Positions 1 to 7,807 of a stretch of 38,480 nt of DNA are shown here, in pieces. Positions within the stretch are counted from its first letter, which is position 1. The number at the start of each line of letters is the position of its first letter. The stretch covers positions 1-38,480 of the forward strand of contig NZ_JAQFWQ010000066.1 in NCBI RefSeq assembly GCF_027706725.1, in the 5' to 3' direction. The stretch comes from Nocardiopsis endophytica. Its GTDB lineage: Bacteria > Actinomycetota > Actinomycetes > Streptosporangiales > Streptosporangiaceae. Made by a program: the position numbers and the translations under genes. A model generated the notes under the pieces. It was given only the letters and a program-made list of their open reading frames with translations. It had not been told where the DNA came from and did not search any database.

Positions 1-311
1 TGTGCGTGGTCGGCGTGGTTGGCAGCGACGGAGCAAGCGGGGCGGTTCCCGGGCCCTGCCTGCCGTCCGGCAGCCCCCGGGCGGTCTGGGCGGCGGCTCG
101 GCAGGTCCCCCGCTCACGGGCCCCAGCCGGGCGGCGGGTCGTCGGGGTGTGAGGTGGAGGGCGGCGACGAGGTCAGGTCGGCGGCCCATGCGGCAGCGCT
201 GTCGGCCGCGGCGCGTGTGCGTGGTCGGCGTGGTTGGCAGCGACGGAGCAAGCGGGGCGGTTCCCGGGCCTCGCCAGCCGTCCGGCAGCCCCCGGGCGGT
301 GCGGGGGTGCG
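1..311 (+). repeat. Left array of about 215-bp tandem repeat units, module 1 (truncated by window start)
   Basis: One complete unit (1-215) is followed by a partial second (216-311). Both begin TGTGCGTGGTCGGCGTGG and share the segment GGCGGTTCCCGGGCC. The same unit is found at 22985-23400 in this orientation, and reverse-complemented at 600-1215 and 24107-24645. No reading frame here has protein-like composition or a recognisable domain, so I call it non-coding. The array probably continues to the left of the window. Confidence 0.85.
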
Positions 312-316
312 CTGTC

Positions 317-378
317 GTTGATCTCGGGGAAGTCGGGCTTATCGTGTCCGGTTTAACCCCGAGTTCCCCGAGATCATC
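317..378. repeat. Dispersed hairpin element, subfamily A (module 1 copy)
   Basis: Imperfect palindrome with 21-bp arms: GTTGATCTCGGGGAAGTCGGG against its near-complement, with two mismatches, around a loop of about 20 nt. It is an inverted-orientation relative of the copies at 11006-11069 and 16751-16813. It is followed at about 391-418 by a spacer containing ATACCGGGCATAACGGGCA, which recurs next to the hairpins at 11145-11175 and 24003-24035. Confidence 0.85.
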
Positions 379-438
379 GCGGAGCAGGCCTCCCGGGCGG
401 CGGATACCGGGCATAACGGGCAGCAGGGGAGGGGGCCG

Positions 439-504
439 GGCATCCTGTGTCGTGGAATCGACGCTTTTTGGCTGATCAGGCGTCGGTTTTACGACGCTGG
501 ATGC
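439..504. repeat. Dispersed hairpin element, subfamily C (ends GGCATCC / GGATGCC), module 1
   Basis: Inverted repeat with arms of about 26 bp: GGCATCC, then GTCGT, then CGACGC, pairing with the 3' copy with about five mismatches. A homologous element lies at 23916-23982 and decayed copies at about 11184-11235 and 11349-11400. In modules 1 and 2 it lies next to a subfamily B hairpin, 27-60 bp away. Confidence 0.75.
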
Positions 505-531
505 CCCCGCACCCCTTCGCTCGCCCCCTTC

Positions 532-599
532 GGCGATGATCTCGACAAGAGTGCTGTCAAAACCGCCGGAATGACAGCACCTTTGTCGAGATCATCGCC
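532..599. repeat. Dispersed hairpin element, subfamily B (ends GGCGATGATCTCGAC), module 1
   Basis: 28-bp arms with two mismatches flank a 12-nt loop centred on CCGCCGG. Near-identical copies lie at 24041-24106 and 33521-33584, all with the internal arm segment GTGCTG/CAGCAC. In modules 1 and 2 the reverse-oriented long repeat array begins directly after this hairpin, so it marks the symmetry point of the module. Confidence 0.9.
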
Positions 600-1215
600 G
601 GGCAGGGGCGCACTGGGTCGACGGGCGCCACGAACGCGGGCGACCATCCGCCCTCCTTGTCGCATTGCCGCCTGGACCGCGAGCGACCGGACGGACGGCA
701 GGTGGGGCCGGGGAACCGCCCTGCTGTCGCCGTCGCCGCCCATCACGGTGACCATGTACACGCGCCGCGGCCGACAGCGCTACCGGATGGGCTGCTGGCC
801 TTCGTCGTCGCCGCCCTTCACGCCGCACTCCGGCGGCCCGCCGCCCGGCCGGGGTCCGTGAGCGGGGTACCTGCTGGGCCGCCCACCGCCCGCACCGCCC
901 GGGGGCTGCCGGACGGCTGGCGAGGCCAGGGAACCGCCCCGCTTGCTCCGTCGCCGCCCACCACGCCGACCACGTGCACGCCTTGCAGTCGACAGCGCTA
1001 CCGGATGGGCTGCTGGCCTTCGTCGTCGCCGCCCTCCACGCCGCGCCCCGGCGGCCCGCCGCCCGGCTGGGGCCCATGAGCGGGGGACCTGCTGAGCCGC
1101 CCGGCCACCTTGACCGCTCCGAGGGCTGCCGGACGGCTGGCGATGTCAGGGAACCGCCAGGCTGTCTCCGTCGCCGCCCATCACGGGGACCATGCACACG
1201 CCTGCCGCCCGGCGG
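600..1215 (-). repeat. Right array of 218-220-bp repeat units in inverted orientation, module 1
   Basis: Three reverse-complement copies of the unit seen at 1-215. The conserved GGAACCGCC segment occurs at 712, 930 and 1150, giving periods of 218 and 220 bp. TACCGGATGGGCTGCTGGCC and the adjoining bases are repeated almost exactly between the first two units. With 1-311 it forms a large imperfect inverted repeat centred on the hairpins at 317-599. Protein-like frames exist on both strands only because GC-rich DNA has few stops; none resembles a protein family. Confidence 0.85.
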
Positions 1216-1508
1216 CGCTGGCTTGAGTGTCGCCGACGGCTCCTCAGGGGCGACCTTCCCTCGGCCTCTCTCCCGGCGCCTGGTGAGGGCGATCCGGCAG
1301 GGCCCCAGGGCACGCGACCACGCTCCGTCGTCGTGGCGCTTGGTCCGCTTCCGGTGGAAAGCCCCGACTCTCCAGGGCATCCCGGCGCTGAATGTATTCG
1401 TTTCCGCTCGCGTCAGCACAATCGGCGATTAGGGTGTCACTGGCTGTAATACACGGGCGAGGACTTCCGTCCTCGGCGTGACTGTGGGTGCGATCGGGGG
1501 AGGTCGAG
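1216..1508. other. Intergenic region upstream of the diguanylate cyclase
   Basis: No gene or repeat recognised. The last 120 bases are less GC-rich and contain TGGCTGTAATAC near 1441-1452, a possible -10 region for the gene starting at 1509. The promoter assignment is weak. Confidence 0.4.
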
Positions 1509-2852
1509 GTGGCGGTGGCCGAGCGGTGCGTCACGCCCTGCGCGCGGTCCCTGGTGAAGAAGGTGCGCGGATGGCCCGTCTTCCGCCAGGCGCCCCCGAT
1601 GCTCGCCTTCATGGGGGTCGTGCTCCTGACGGCGCTCGTCGCACTCGTCCCCGCCGCGGTGTCCGCGCCGCTCCGCCTCCGCGACACCCTCCTCTTCTCG
1701 GCCCTGGTCCTGTGCGCGGCCCTGTGCGTGGAGGCGATGCGCCGCCTCGGCACCCCCTCGGGCCTCACCCGGGACCTCTTCGGCGCCTGGTGGATACCGA
1801 CCCTCCTGCTCCTGCCACCCGTCTACTCGCTGCTCATCCCCATCCCCGTCTACCTCCTCCTCCAGTTCCGCATACGGCGCACCATGGTGCACCGCAGGGT
1901 GTTCAACGCCGCCTCGGTCGCGATCGCCGGGGCGGCGTCGTCGTGGCTCTTCCACACGGTGGCCGACATCCCCGCCGGGGAGGCCGAGCGGGCCGTCCCC
2001 GAGGTGCTGTTCACCCCCTCCGGGGCGCTGCTGGCGTTCGTGTGCTGCGCCCTGTTCACCGTCTTCAACACCGCGGTCATCACCGTCGCCGTCCGGCTCA
2101 GCGCGCCCGACGCCCCCTGGCGCCGCCTGCTGTGGGACCGGGAGGCGGTCACCGTCGACAGCGTGGAGCTGTGCGTGGGCATCACGGTGGCCATCCTGTC
2201 CGGCCTGTCGGTGCTGCTGCTGGCCATCGCCCTGCCGCCGGTGCTGCTCCTCCAGCGCAGCCTGATGTACCAGCAGCTCCAGGCGGCGGCCCGCAACGAC
2301 CCCAAGACGGGGCTGCTCAACGCCGCCACCTGGGAGCGGGAGGCGGGGACCGTCATCGAGCAGGCGCTCCGGGACCGGCAGCGGGCGGCCGTGCTCATCG
2401 TCGACATCGACCACTTCAAGCGGGTCAACGACACCTACGGCCACCTGGTCGGCGACCAGATCCTGCACGCGGTGGCCACGACCCTGGACGGGCAGCTGCG
2501 CCCGCGCGACGTCATCGGGCGGTTCGGCGGGGAGGAGTTCGTCGTCCTGCTGCCCGAGACCGACCTGGCCGACGCGTGCAAGGTGGCCGAGCGCCTGCGC
2601 CGGCGCGTGAGCGCGCTGCGGCCGTTGGTGGAAGGGGTGCCGATCGACGTGACGGTGTCGATCGGAGTGGCGCTGCTCCACGTGCACGGGGACGACCTGG
2701 TCGACCTGATGGCCCTGGCCGACCTCGCCCTGTACCGGGCCAAGGACGCGGGCCGGGACCGCGTGCGCCTGCCGATGACCGGTGAGGGGCTGGTCCCCGG
2801 CCAGCAGCGGGCGGACCAGGCCCCGGCCCGCCGCACCGCCCGCGGTTCCTGA
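1509..2852 (+). CDS. Membrane-anchored diguanylate cyclase (GGDEF domain)
   Basis: Predicted to make cyclic di-GMP from two GTP. The 447-aa protein has an N-terminal membrane part with about six hydrophobic segments (roughly residues 25-250) and a C-terminal GGDEF domain (about 275-435). The catalytic loop is GGEEF at 340-344, preceded five residues earlier by RPRD (331-334), a product-inhibition I-site (RxxD), so the enzyme is probably active and feedback-inhibited. The segment DIDHFKRVNDTYGH is the usual nucleotide and metal-binding stretch. I chose GTG 1509 because GGGGGAGG (1496-1502) lies six bases upstream; GTG 1488 and GTG 1515 are alternatives. No EAL or HD-GYP partner is nearby. In related actinomycetes c-di-GMP controls development, but the role here is unknown. 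The sensor part is not a domain I can name. Confidence 0.9.
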   Translation: MAVAERCVTPCARSLVKKVRGWPVFRQAPPMLAFMGVVLLTALVALVPAAVSAPLRLRDTLLFSALVLCAALCVEAMRRLGTPSGLTRDLFGAWWIPTLLLLPPVYSLLIPIPVYLLLQFRIRRTMVHRRVFNAASVAIAGAASSWLFHTVADIPAGEAERAVPEVLFTPSGALLAFVCCALFTVFNTAVITVAVRLSAPDAPWRRLLWDREAVTVDSVELCVGITVAILSGLSVLLLAIALPPVLLLQRSLMYQQLQAAARNDPKTGLLNAATWEREAGTVIEQALRDRQRAAVLIVDIDHFKRVNDTYGHLVGDQILHAVATTLDGQLRPRDVIGRFGGEEFVVLLPETDLADACKVAERLRRRVSALRPLVEGVPIDVTVSIGVALLHVHGDDLVDLMALADLALYRAKDAGRDRVRLPMTGEGLVPGQQRADQAPARRTARGS

Positions 2853-2871
2853 GCGGGGCGCGCCCGCTTTT
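2852..2871 (+). terminator. Intrinsic terminator of the diguanylate cyclase gene
   Basis: Stem AGCGGG/CCCGCT with a 5-nt loop followed by TTTT. It starts inside the stop codon at 2850-2852. The short U-tract makes it one of the few canonical Rho-independent signals in the window. Confidence 0.6.
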
Positions 2872-2914
2872 CCACAGGCGGAGAACGCACCCCCGCCGTG
2901 CGTGACGGCGCCTG

Positions 2915-2926
2915 CACAGTGGGCGC
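2915..2926 (+). promoter_or_regulatory. -10-like hexamer CACAGT six bases before ATG 2927
   Basis: CACAGT (2915-2920) followed by GGGCGC and the start codon. The spacing matches eight other genes here and suggests a leaderless transcript. No convincing -35 is visible. Confidence 0.4.
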
Positions 2927-4105
2927 ATGACCTCAGATGACCGCATGCCCCCGGGCGGCGCGGCCCCCATGGTCGCGCTGCGCCGCCCCGAAGACGTCAT
3001 CCGTGCCGTCCCCGCCCTCCTCGGGCGCCCGCCCGACGACTCCGTCGTCGTGCTCGGCCTCCGGGGTCCGACCGGCCGGGTCCGCATCGCCCTGTCGGCC
3101 CCCGCCGACGAGCCGCCCGACGAATTCGCCCGGGCCACCGCCGAGGCGCTCGCGGCCGAAGGGTGCGGCTCGGCGCTCGCCGTCGGCTACGGCCCCGCCG
3201 CACAAATCACCCCGCGCATGGACGCGCTGCGCCGGGCCGTCCCGCTCCACGGCATCGAGCTGCGCGACGCCCTCCGCGTCACCGACGGGCGGTACTGGTC
3301 CTACCTGTGCCCCTCGCCCGACTGCTGCCCGGCCGAAGGGGTCCCGGTGCCCCGGGGCGGTCCCCCGGTCGTGCCGCCCGCCGCCCTGCGTGGCGGGCCG
3401 ACGGATGCGGGCGGGGCGGTGGGGGAGGTGGCCCCCGTGGACGGGCCCGAGCGCGACCGGATGGACCGCGCCACCGCCGCCGCCGAGGCCCGCTGCGCCC
3501 GCATGTGGAGCAGCCGGGACGGCGGCGGCCACTCGGCCTTCGGCACCGCCTTCCGCGCCGAAGGCCTGCGCGAGGTCCGGGCCGCCGTGGCCGGGGCGCT
3601 CGCCGGACGCGCGCCGGGCGGGGCCGACCGGGTGGCCTGGCTCGCGCTGCTGCTGGTGTCGGTGCGGGTCCGGGACGAGGCCTGGGTGTACATCCGCGCC
3701 GAGAACGCCGCCCTCCACGCCGACCTGTGGCGCCGGGTGTTCCGTATGGCCGACCCCGCCTATGCCGCCGCCCCGGGGTCGCTGCTGGCCTTCGCGGCCT
3801 GGCTGGGCGGCGACGCCCCGCTCGCCGAGGCGGCGCTCGACCGGGTCGCCCGCCTGGCCCCGCGCTACTCGATGGCGGCACTGATCCGCCAGGCCGTGGA
3901 CCACCGGCTCTCCCCGGACCGGTGGCGTCCGGTGACCCCGGAGTGGCTGGAGCGCAACTCCCCGGAGGGGCGCTCGGGGGGACACCCGGCGGGACGCCCG
4001 GTGGGCCCTCCGGCGGGCGGGCCGGGGGAGGGGGTGCCGGAGCACCCGCGAGAGCGCCCGGCCGACCGTGCGGAACCCCCGGACGCGGAGGGTCCGACGC
4101 CCTGA
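2927..4105 (+). CDS. DUF4192 domain-containing protein
   Basis: 392-aa soluble protein of the actinobacterial DUF4192 family, whose biochemical function is not established. The N-terminal part shows the family pattern: a LRRPEDVIRAVPALLGR segment, then PDDSVVVLGL, and later RDALRVTDGRYWSYLC followed by a Cys-rich DCCPAEG. The last 60 residues or so are Pro/Gly-rich and probably disordered. ATG 2927 has no clear Shine-Dalgarno but has a -10-like hexamer six bases upstream, so translation may be leaderless. It lies between the diguanylate cyclase and ettA on the same strand but appears to have its own promoter, and so does ettA. No transmembrane segment or signal peptide is seen. Confidence 0.85.
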   Translation: MTSDDRMPPGGAAPMVALRRPEDVIRAVPALLGRPPDDSVVVLGLRGPTGRVRIALSAPADEPPDEFARATAEALAAEGCGSALAVGYGPAAQITPRMDALRRAVPLHGIELRDALRVTDGRYWSYLCPSPDCCPAEGVPVPRGGPPVVPPAALRGGPTDAGGAVGEVAPVDGPERDRMDRATAAAEARCARMWSSRDGGGHSAFGTAFRAEGLREVRAAVAGALAGRAPGGADRVAWLALLLVSVRVRDEAWVYIRAENAALHADLWRRVFRMADPAYAAAPGSLLAFAAWLGGDAPLAEAALDRVARLAPRYSMAALIRQAVDHRLSPDRWRPVTPEWLERNSPEGRSGGHPAGRPVGPPAGGPGEGVPEHPRERPADRAEPPDAEGPTP

Positions 4106-4134
4106 TCGTGTGCCGGGCACATGCGCGAACGCCC

Positions 4135-4146
4135 TAGGCTGGAGGC
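4135..4146 (+). promoter_or_regulatory. -10 hexamer TAGGCT immediately upstream of ettA
   Basis: TAGGCT (4135-4140), then GGAGGC, then ATG 4147. The six-base interval holds a perfect Shine-Dalgarno that could only act if transcription starts upstream of it; a start at the ATG would give a leaderless mRNA. Confidence 0.5.
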
Positions 4147-5811
4147 ATGCCGGAGTACATCTTTACCATGCAGAACGTGCGCAAGGCGCACGGCGACAAA
4201 GTCGTCCTGGACAACGTGTCGGGCTCCTTCCTGCCCGGAGCCAAGATCGGTGTCGTGGGGCCGAACGGCGCGGGCAAGTCCACCCTGCTGAAGGTGATGG
4301 CCGGCCTGGAGCAGCCGTCCAACGGCGAGGCGCGCCTGATGCCCGGGTTCACCGTCGGCCTGCTGGCCCAGGAGCCCGAGCTCGACGCCGACAAGTCGGT
4401 CCTGGAGAACGTCGAGGAAGGCGTCGCCGAGACCAAGGCGATGATGAGCCGCTTCAACGAGATCGCCGAGAAGATGGCGACCGACTACTCCGACGAGCTC
4501 CTCGAAGAGATGGGCAAGCTTCAGGAGCAGCTCGACCACCGCAACGCCTGGGACCTGGACAGCCAGCTCGCCCAGGCCATGGACGCCCTGCGCTGCCCCC
4601 CGGGCGACGCCTCCATCTCCCAGCTCTCCGGCGGCGAGAAGCGCCGTGTGGCGCTGTGCAAGCTCCTGCTGGAGCAGCCCGACCTGCTCCTGCTCGACGA
4701 GCCCACCAACCACCTGGACGCCGAGAGCGTGCAGTGGCTGGAGCAGCACCTGGCGAACTACCCCGGCACCATCGTCGCCATCACCCACGACCGGTACTTC
4801 CTCGACCACGTCGCCGGGTGGATCCTGGAGCTGGACCGCGGGCACTTCTACCCCTACGAGGGCAACTACACCACCTACCTCGACAACAAGGCCTCCCGCC
4901 TCAAGGTCGAGGGCCAGAAGGACGCCAAGCAGGCCAAGCGCATCGCCGACGAGCTGGAGTGGGTGCGCTCCAACGCCAAGGCCCGCCAGAGCAAGAGCAA
5001 GGCCCGCCTGCAGCGCTACGAGGAGATGGCCACCGAGGCCGCCAAGACGCGCAAGCTCGACTTCGAGGAGATCCAGATCCCGCCGGGCCCGCGCCTGGGC
5101 ACCAGCGTGGTCGAGGTCAAGAACCTCACCAAGGGCTTCGAGGACCGGATCCTCATCGAGGACCTGAGCTTCTCCCTGCCGCCCAACGGCATCGTCGGTG
5201 TCATCGGCCCCAACGGCGTCGGCAAGACCACGCTGTTCAAGATGATCGTCGGCGAGGAGGAGCCGGACAGCGGCAGCATCGCCGTCGGTGACACGGTCAA
5301 GATCTCCTACGTCGACCAGTACCGCGCCCGCATCGACGACAAGAAGAACGTCTGGGAGGCCATCTCCGACGGGGAGAGCTTCATCCAGGTCGGTAACGTC
5401 GAGATCCCCAGCCGCGCCTACACGGCCGCGTTCGGGTTCAAGGGGTCGGACCAGCAGAAGCCCTCCGGGGTGCTCTCCGGCGGCGAGCGCAACCGGGTGA
5501 ACCTGGCGCTCACCCTCAAGCAGGGCGGCAACCTGCTGCTGCTGGACGAGCCCACCAACGACCTGGACGTGGAGACCCTGGGGTCGCTGGAGAAGGCGCT
5601 GCTGGACTTCCCCGGCTGCGCCGTGATCACCTCCCACGACCGCTGGTTCCTCGACCGCGTCGCCACCCACATCCTGGCCTGGGAGGGCGGCTCGGACTGG
5701 TTCTGGTTCGAGGGCAACTTCGAGGCCTACGAGAAGAACAAGATCGAGCGCCTGGGCCCGGACGCGGCCCGGCCGCACGCCGTCACCCACCGCAAGCTCA
5801 CCCGCGACTGA
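4147..5811 (+). CDS. ettA: Energy-dependent translational throttle protein EttA (ABC-F ATPase)
   Basis: 554-aa ABC-F protein, the usual EttA length. EttA binds the ribosomal E site and gates entry of the 70S initiation complex into elongation according to ATP/ADP ratio. There are two ABC domains without membrane segments. The first has Walker A GPNGAGKS at 38-45, signature LSGGE at 160-164 and Walker B DEPTNHLD from 184. The second has GPNGVGKT at 354-361, LSGGE at 443-447 and DEPTNDLD from 467. Catalytic glutamates are E185 and E468. The charged linker between domains (about 245-315) is rich in Lys/Arg and carries the RxNxKARQxKSKARLxRYE pattern of the ribosome-contacting linker. It is well conserved and shows no resistance-type extension, so a housekeeping role is most likely. 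It is followed by a GC-rich hairpin and glbO, a neighbour also found near ettA in mycobacteria. Confidence 0.97.
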   Translation: MPEYIFTMQNVRKAHGDKVVLDNVSGSFLPGAKIGVVGPNGAGKSTLLKVMAGLEQPSNGEARLMPGFTVGLLAQEPELDADKSVLENVEEGVAETKAMMSRFNEIAEKMATDYSDELLEEMGKLQEQLDHRNAWDLDSQLAQAMDALRCPPGDASISQLSGGEKRRVALCKLLLEQPDLLLLDEPTNHLDAESVQWLEQHLANYPGTIVAITHDRYFLDHVAGWILELDRGHFYPYEGNYTTYLDNKASRLKVEGQKDAKQAKRIADELEWVRSNAKARQSKSKARLQRYEEMATEAAKTRKLDFEEIQIPPGPRLGTSVVEVKNLTKGFEDRILIEDLSFSLPPNGIVGVIGPNGVGKTTLFKMIVGEEEPDSGSIAVGDTVKISYVDQYRARIDDKKNVWEAISDGESFIQVGNVEIPSRAYTAAFGFKGSDQQKPSGVLSGGERNRVNLALTLKQGGNLLLLDEPTNDLDVETLGSLEKALLDFPGCAVITSHDRWFLDRVATHILAWEGGSDWFWFEGNFEAYEKNKIERLGPDAARPHAVTHRKLTRD

Positions 5812-5836
5812 CGGAGGACGCGGACGGTCCGGCATC

Positions 5837-5875
5837 GGCGCGCGGCGGGCACCCGGAAGGGCCCCGCCCCGCGCC
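5837..5875 (+). terminator. GC-rich hairpin after ettA
   Basis: Left arm GGCGCGCGGCGGG and right arm CCCCGCCCCGCGCC pair with few mismatches. It lies 25 bases after the ettA stop and has no U-tract, as is common in high-GC actinobacteria. Confidence 0.5.
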
Positions 5876-5984
5876 GCGTCACGGCGGCTCAGCGCGCCGC
5901 CGCGGCCCGTCGTATTCCCGCGCCCGTGATCTCCGTCCGCGGACTCGCCCTCGGCGGCGGGGGCGCATAAGCTGGCAGCCGATT

Positions 5985-6500
5985 ATGACTTCCGCGCGCG
6001 ATGACCAAGTGACGTTCTACGACGCCGTCGGCGGCGAGGAGGCGTTCACCCGCCTCGTCCGCCGCTTCTACGAAGGGGTCGCCGGGGACCCGGTCCTCCG
6101 GGCGATGTACCCGGAGGAGGACCTGGGCCCGGCCGAGGAGCGCCTGCGCCTGTTCCTGATGCAGTACTGGGGCGGGCCGCGCACCTACTCCGAGCGGCGC
6201 GGCCACCCGCGCCTGCGCATGCGGCACTTCCCCTTCCGCATCGGCGCCGCCGAGCGCGACCGGTGGCTGGAGCACATGCGCGCCGCCGTGGACTCCCTGG
6301 AGCTGCCCCGGGAGCTGGACGCCCGGCTCTGGGAGTACCTCGTCTACGCCGCGCACAGCATGGTGAACGTGCCCGAGGAGGAGGCCCTGCCGCAGGTCGG
6401 GAACCCGACCGGGATCACCGTCGCCTCCGGCACGGAGTCCGCCTCCCGCGAGGACGGGGACGACGACGGCGGCGAGACGGTCACGATCTCCTTGAAGTGA
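5985..6500 (+). CDS. glbO: Group II truncated haemoglobin (trHbO)
   Basis: 171-aa globin of the actinobacterial GlbO group, implicated in oxygen/NO chemistry and redox protection. Haem-pocket residues align with M. tuberculosis trHbO at a constant offset of six: Tyr B10 = Y29, Tyr CD1 = Y42, proximal His F8 = H81, Trp G8 = W94. The globin core ends near residue 135. The last 35 residues are acidic (several Asp/Glu/Gly runs) and probably disordered. A -10-like TAAGCT at 5968-5973 lies 11 bases before ATG 5985. The final 20 bases overlap the 3' end of the convergent MFS gene, so the two stop codons lie inside each other's reading frames. The position just after ettA on the same strand is shared with other actinobacteria, but the hairpin between them argues for separate transcription. 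Confidence 0.95.
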   Translation: MTSARDDQVTFYDAVGGEEAFTRLVRRFYEGVAGDPVLRAMYPEEDLGPAEERLRLFLMQYWGGPRTYSERRGHPRLRMRHFPFRIGAAERDRWLEHMRAAVDSLELPRELDARLWEYLVYAAHSMVNVPEEEALPQVGNPTGITVASGTESASREDGDDDGGETVTISLK

Positions 6501-7704
6501 CGGGGACGGCGGCGGCCGCGGCCGCCGCGAACACCGCGCAGGCGGCGAACACGGCGGGCAGCCCCGCGCCGTCGATCACCGGGGCCATCATCACCGGGGT
6601 GAGGGTGGTGCTGACGGCCTGGAGCCAGTTCTGCGCCGCCAGCGCCCGCCCGGCCCACGCGGTCCCGGCGATCTCGGCGACCGAGGTGAAAGTGAGCCCG
6701 TTGTGGCTCATCGACAGCACCAGGCAGACCAGCAGCAGCGGCACCGCCGTCCACGGTGCGGGACCGGGCACGGCGGCCAGGAGCAGCAGGCAGCACGTGG
6801 AGACCGAGGCGAGGACGCGCACCGGGCGCATCCGGTCGCCGATCCGGTCGGAGGCCAGGCCGAGCAGGAGCCGTCCGGCGGCCCCCGGGACCTGGGCTGC
6901 GGCCACGACGGCGCCGGCGGCGGGGGCCGACCAGCCGTGCTCCTGCACCAGGTAGACGAGGGCGTAGGCCATGAGGGAGATCTGGGGGACGCCCAGGAGC
7001 ATGCTGACGCCGTGGACCCGCCAGATGGTCCAGGCGCGGTAGGGGGAGCCGGACGCACCGCGCGCGGAGTGGCCGCTCCCCTCCGGTCCCGCCTCCTCTC
7101 CTGGCCGCGTGCCCCGACCGCCGCCCGTGCCGGTCGCCTCCCGCTGCGGAGGGGGCGACAGCAGTAGCACGGTGGGCGCGGCGGCCGCGGCCAGGGCCGC
7201 GGGAAGCAGCATCGCGCCGATGAACCCCCAGCGCTCGGCGGCCACGGGGAGCACGACGGCGGCGATCCCCATGCCGAGGGGGAGGGCGGACTGCCGGATG
7301 CCCATCGCCAGGCCGCGCTCGCGGGCGGAGAACCAGGAGAGGATGAGGCGTCCGCTCGCCGCGTTGACCGGGCCGCCCGCGGCCCCGGCGAGGAAGAGGA
7401 CCCCGCCGACCGTCCAGGGGCCGGCCGCCAGGGGGAGCAGGGCGAGCGCCCCGGCGGTCAGGAGGAGGCTGAGCGCCATGGTGGGGCGCTCGCCGACCCG
7501 GTCGATGACGACGCCCCAGGCGAGCAGGGTGACCAGGAGCCCGAAGGCGGGGAGGCCGACGAGCATCCCGGCCTGCGCGGTGGAGAGCCCGTACGCGTCC
7601 CGGAGCTGGGGGAGGACGTAGGGGACCCCGTACATGGCGGCGACGCTGGCGATCTGCGCGGCCATGCTGACGGAGAGGATCACCCAACGATTCCGAACCC
7701 GCAC
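6481..7704 (-). CDS. MFS transporter
   Basis: 407-aa major facilitator with about 12 hydrophobic segments split into two six-helix halves by a hydrophilic Gly/Arg-rich loop at about residues 195-235. An RVGERP stretch after helix 2 and the [11 protein letters not shown] loop after helix 8 are the family's conserved cytoplasmic motifs. The substrate cannot be told from sequence; the overall pattern resembles the CynX/NNP and oxalate-formate type permeases. GTG 7704 is the start: TAGGCT (read on this strand, 7711-7716) sits exactly six bases upstream, predicting a leaderless mRNA. It ends with a 20-bp convergent overlap with glbO. It is separated from the downstream-numbered PucR-type gene by about 100 bp on the same strand and may be co-transcribed with it only by read-through. 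Confidence 0.85.
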   Translation of the reverse strand: MRVRNRWVILSVSMAAQIASVAAMYGVPYVLPQLRDAYGLSTAQAGMLVGLPAFGLLVTLLAWGVVIDRVGERPTMALSLLLTAGALALLPLAAGPWTVGGVLFLAGAAGGPVNAASGRLILSWFSARERGLAMGIRQSALPLGMGIAAVVLPVAAERWGFIGAMLLPAALAAAAAPTVLLLSPPPQREATGTGGGRGTRPGEEAGPEGSGHSARGASGSPYRAWTIWRVHGVSMLLGVPQISLMAYALVYLVQEHGWSAPAAGAVVAAAQVPGAAGRLLLGLASDRIGDRMRPVRVLASVSTCCLLLLAAVPGPAPWTAVPLLLVCLVLSMSHNGLTFTSVAEIAGTAWAGRALAAQNWLQAVSTTLTPVMMAPVIDGAGLPAVFAACAVFAAAAAAAVPVTSRRS

Positions 7705-7716
7705 CGGGCCAGCCTA
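7705..7716 (-). promoter_or_regulatory. -10 hexamer TAGGCT for the MFS gene
   Basis: TAGGCT at 7711-7716 on the minus strand, six bases before GTG 7704. This is the same geometry as ettA and the amidase gene. Confidence 0.5.
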
Positions 7717-7807
7717 GGAGGTGCCCCGAGACCCGTCGGCCACCGGGTTCCGTATGCGGACAGCGCTGGAACCCCCTCGGAGGGCGGTCCGACGGCCGCC
7801 GAGGCCG

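Noticed and set aside
1-1215. CRISPR array
   Set aside because: Units are 215-220 bp and repeat as a whole, without short repeats separated by unique spacers, and there are no cas genes.
592-1419. 275-aa minus-strand frame across the repeat array
   Set aside because: It translates a tandem DNA repeat into Arg/Ala/Pro-rich sequence whose reading frame is not kept between modules. No ribosome site.
3865-5835. 656-aa open frame on the minus strand opposite ettA
   Set aside because: It is antisense to a certain gene, rich in Val/Leu/Gly/His without domains, and exists because high-GC codon bias removes stops.
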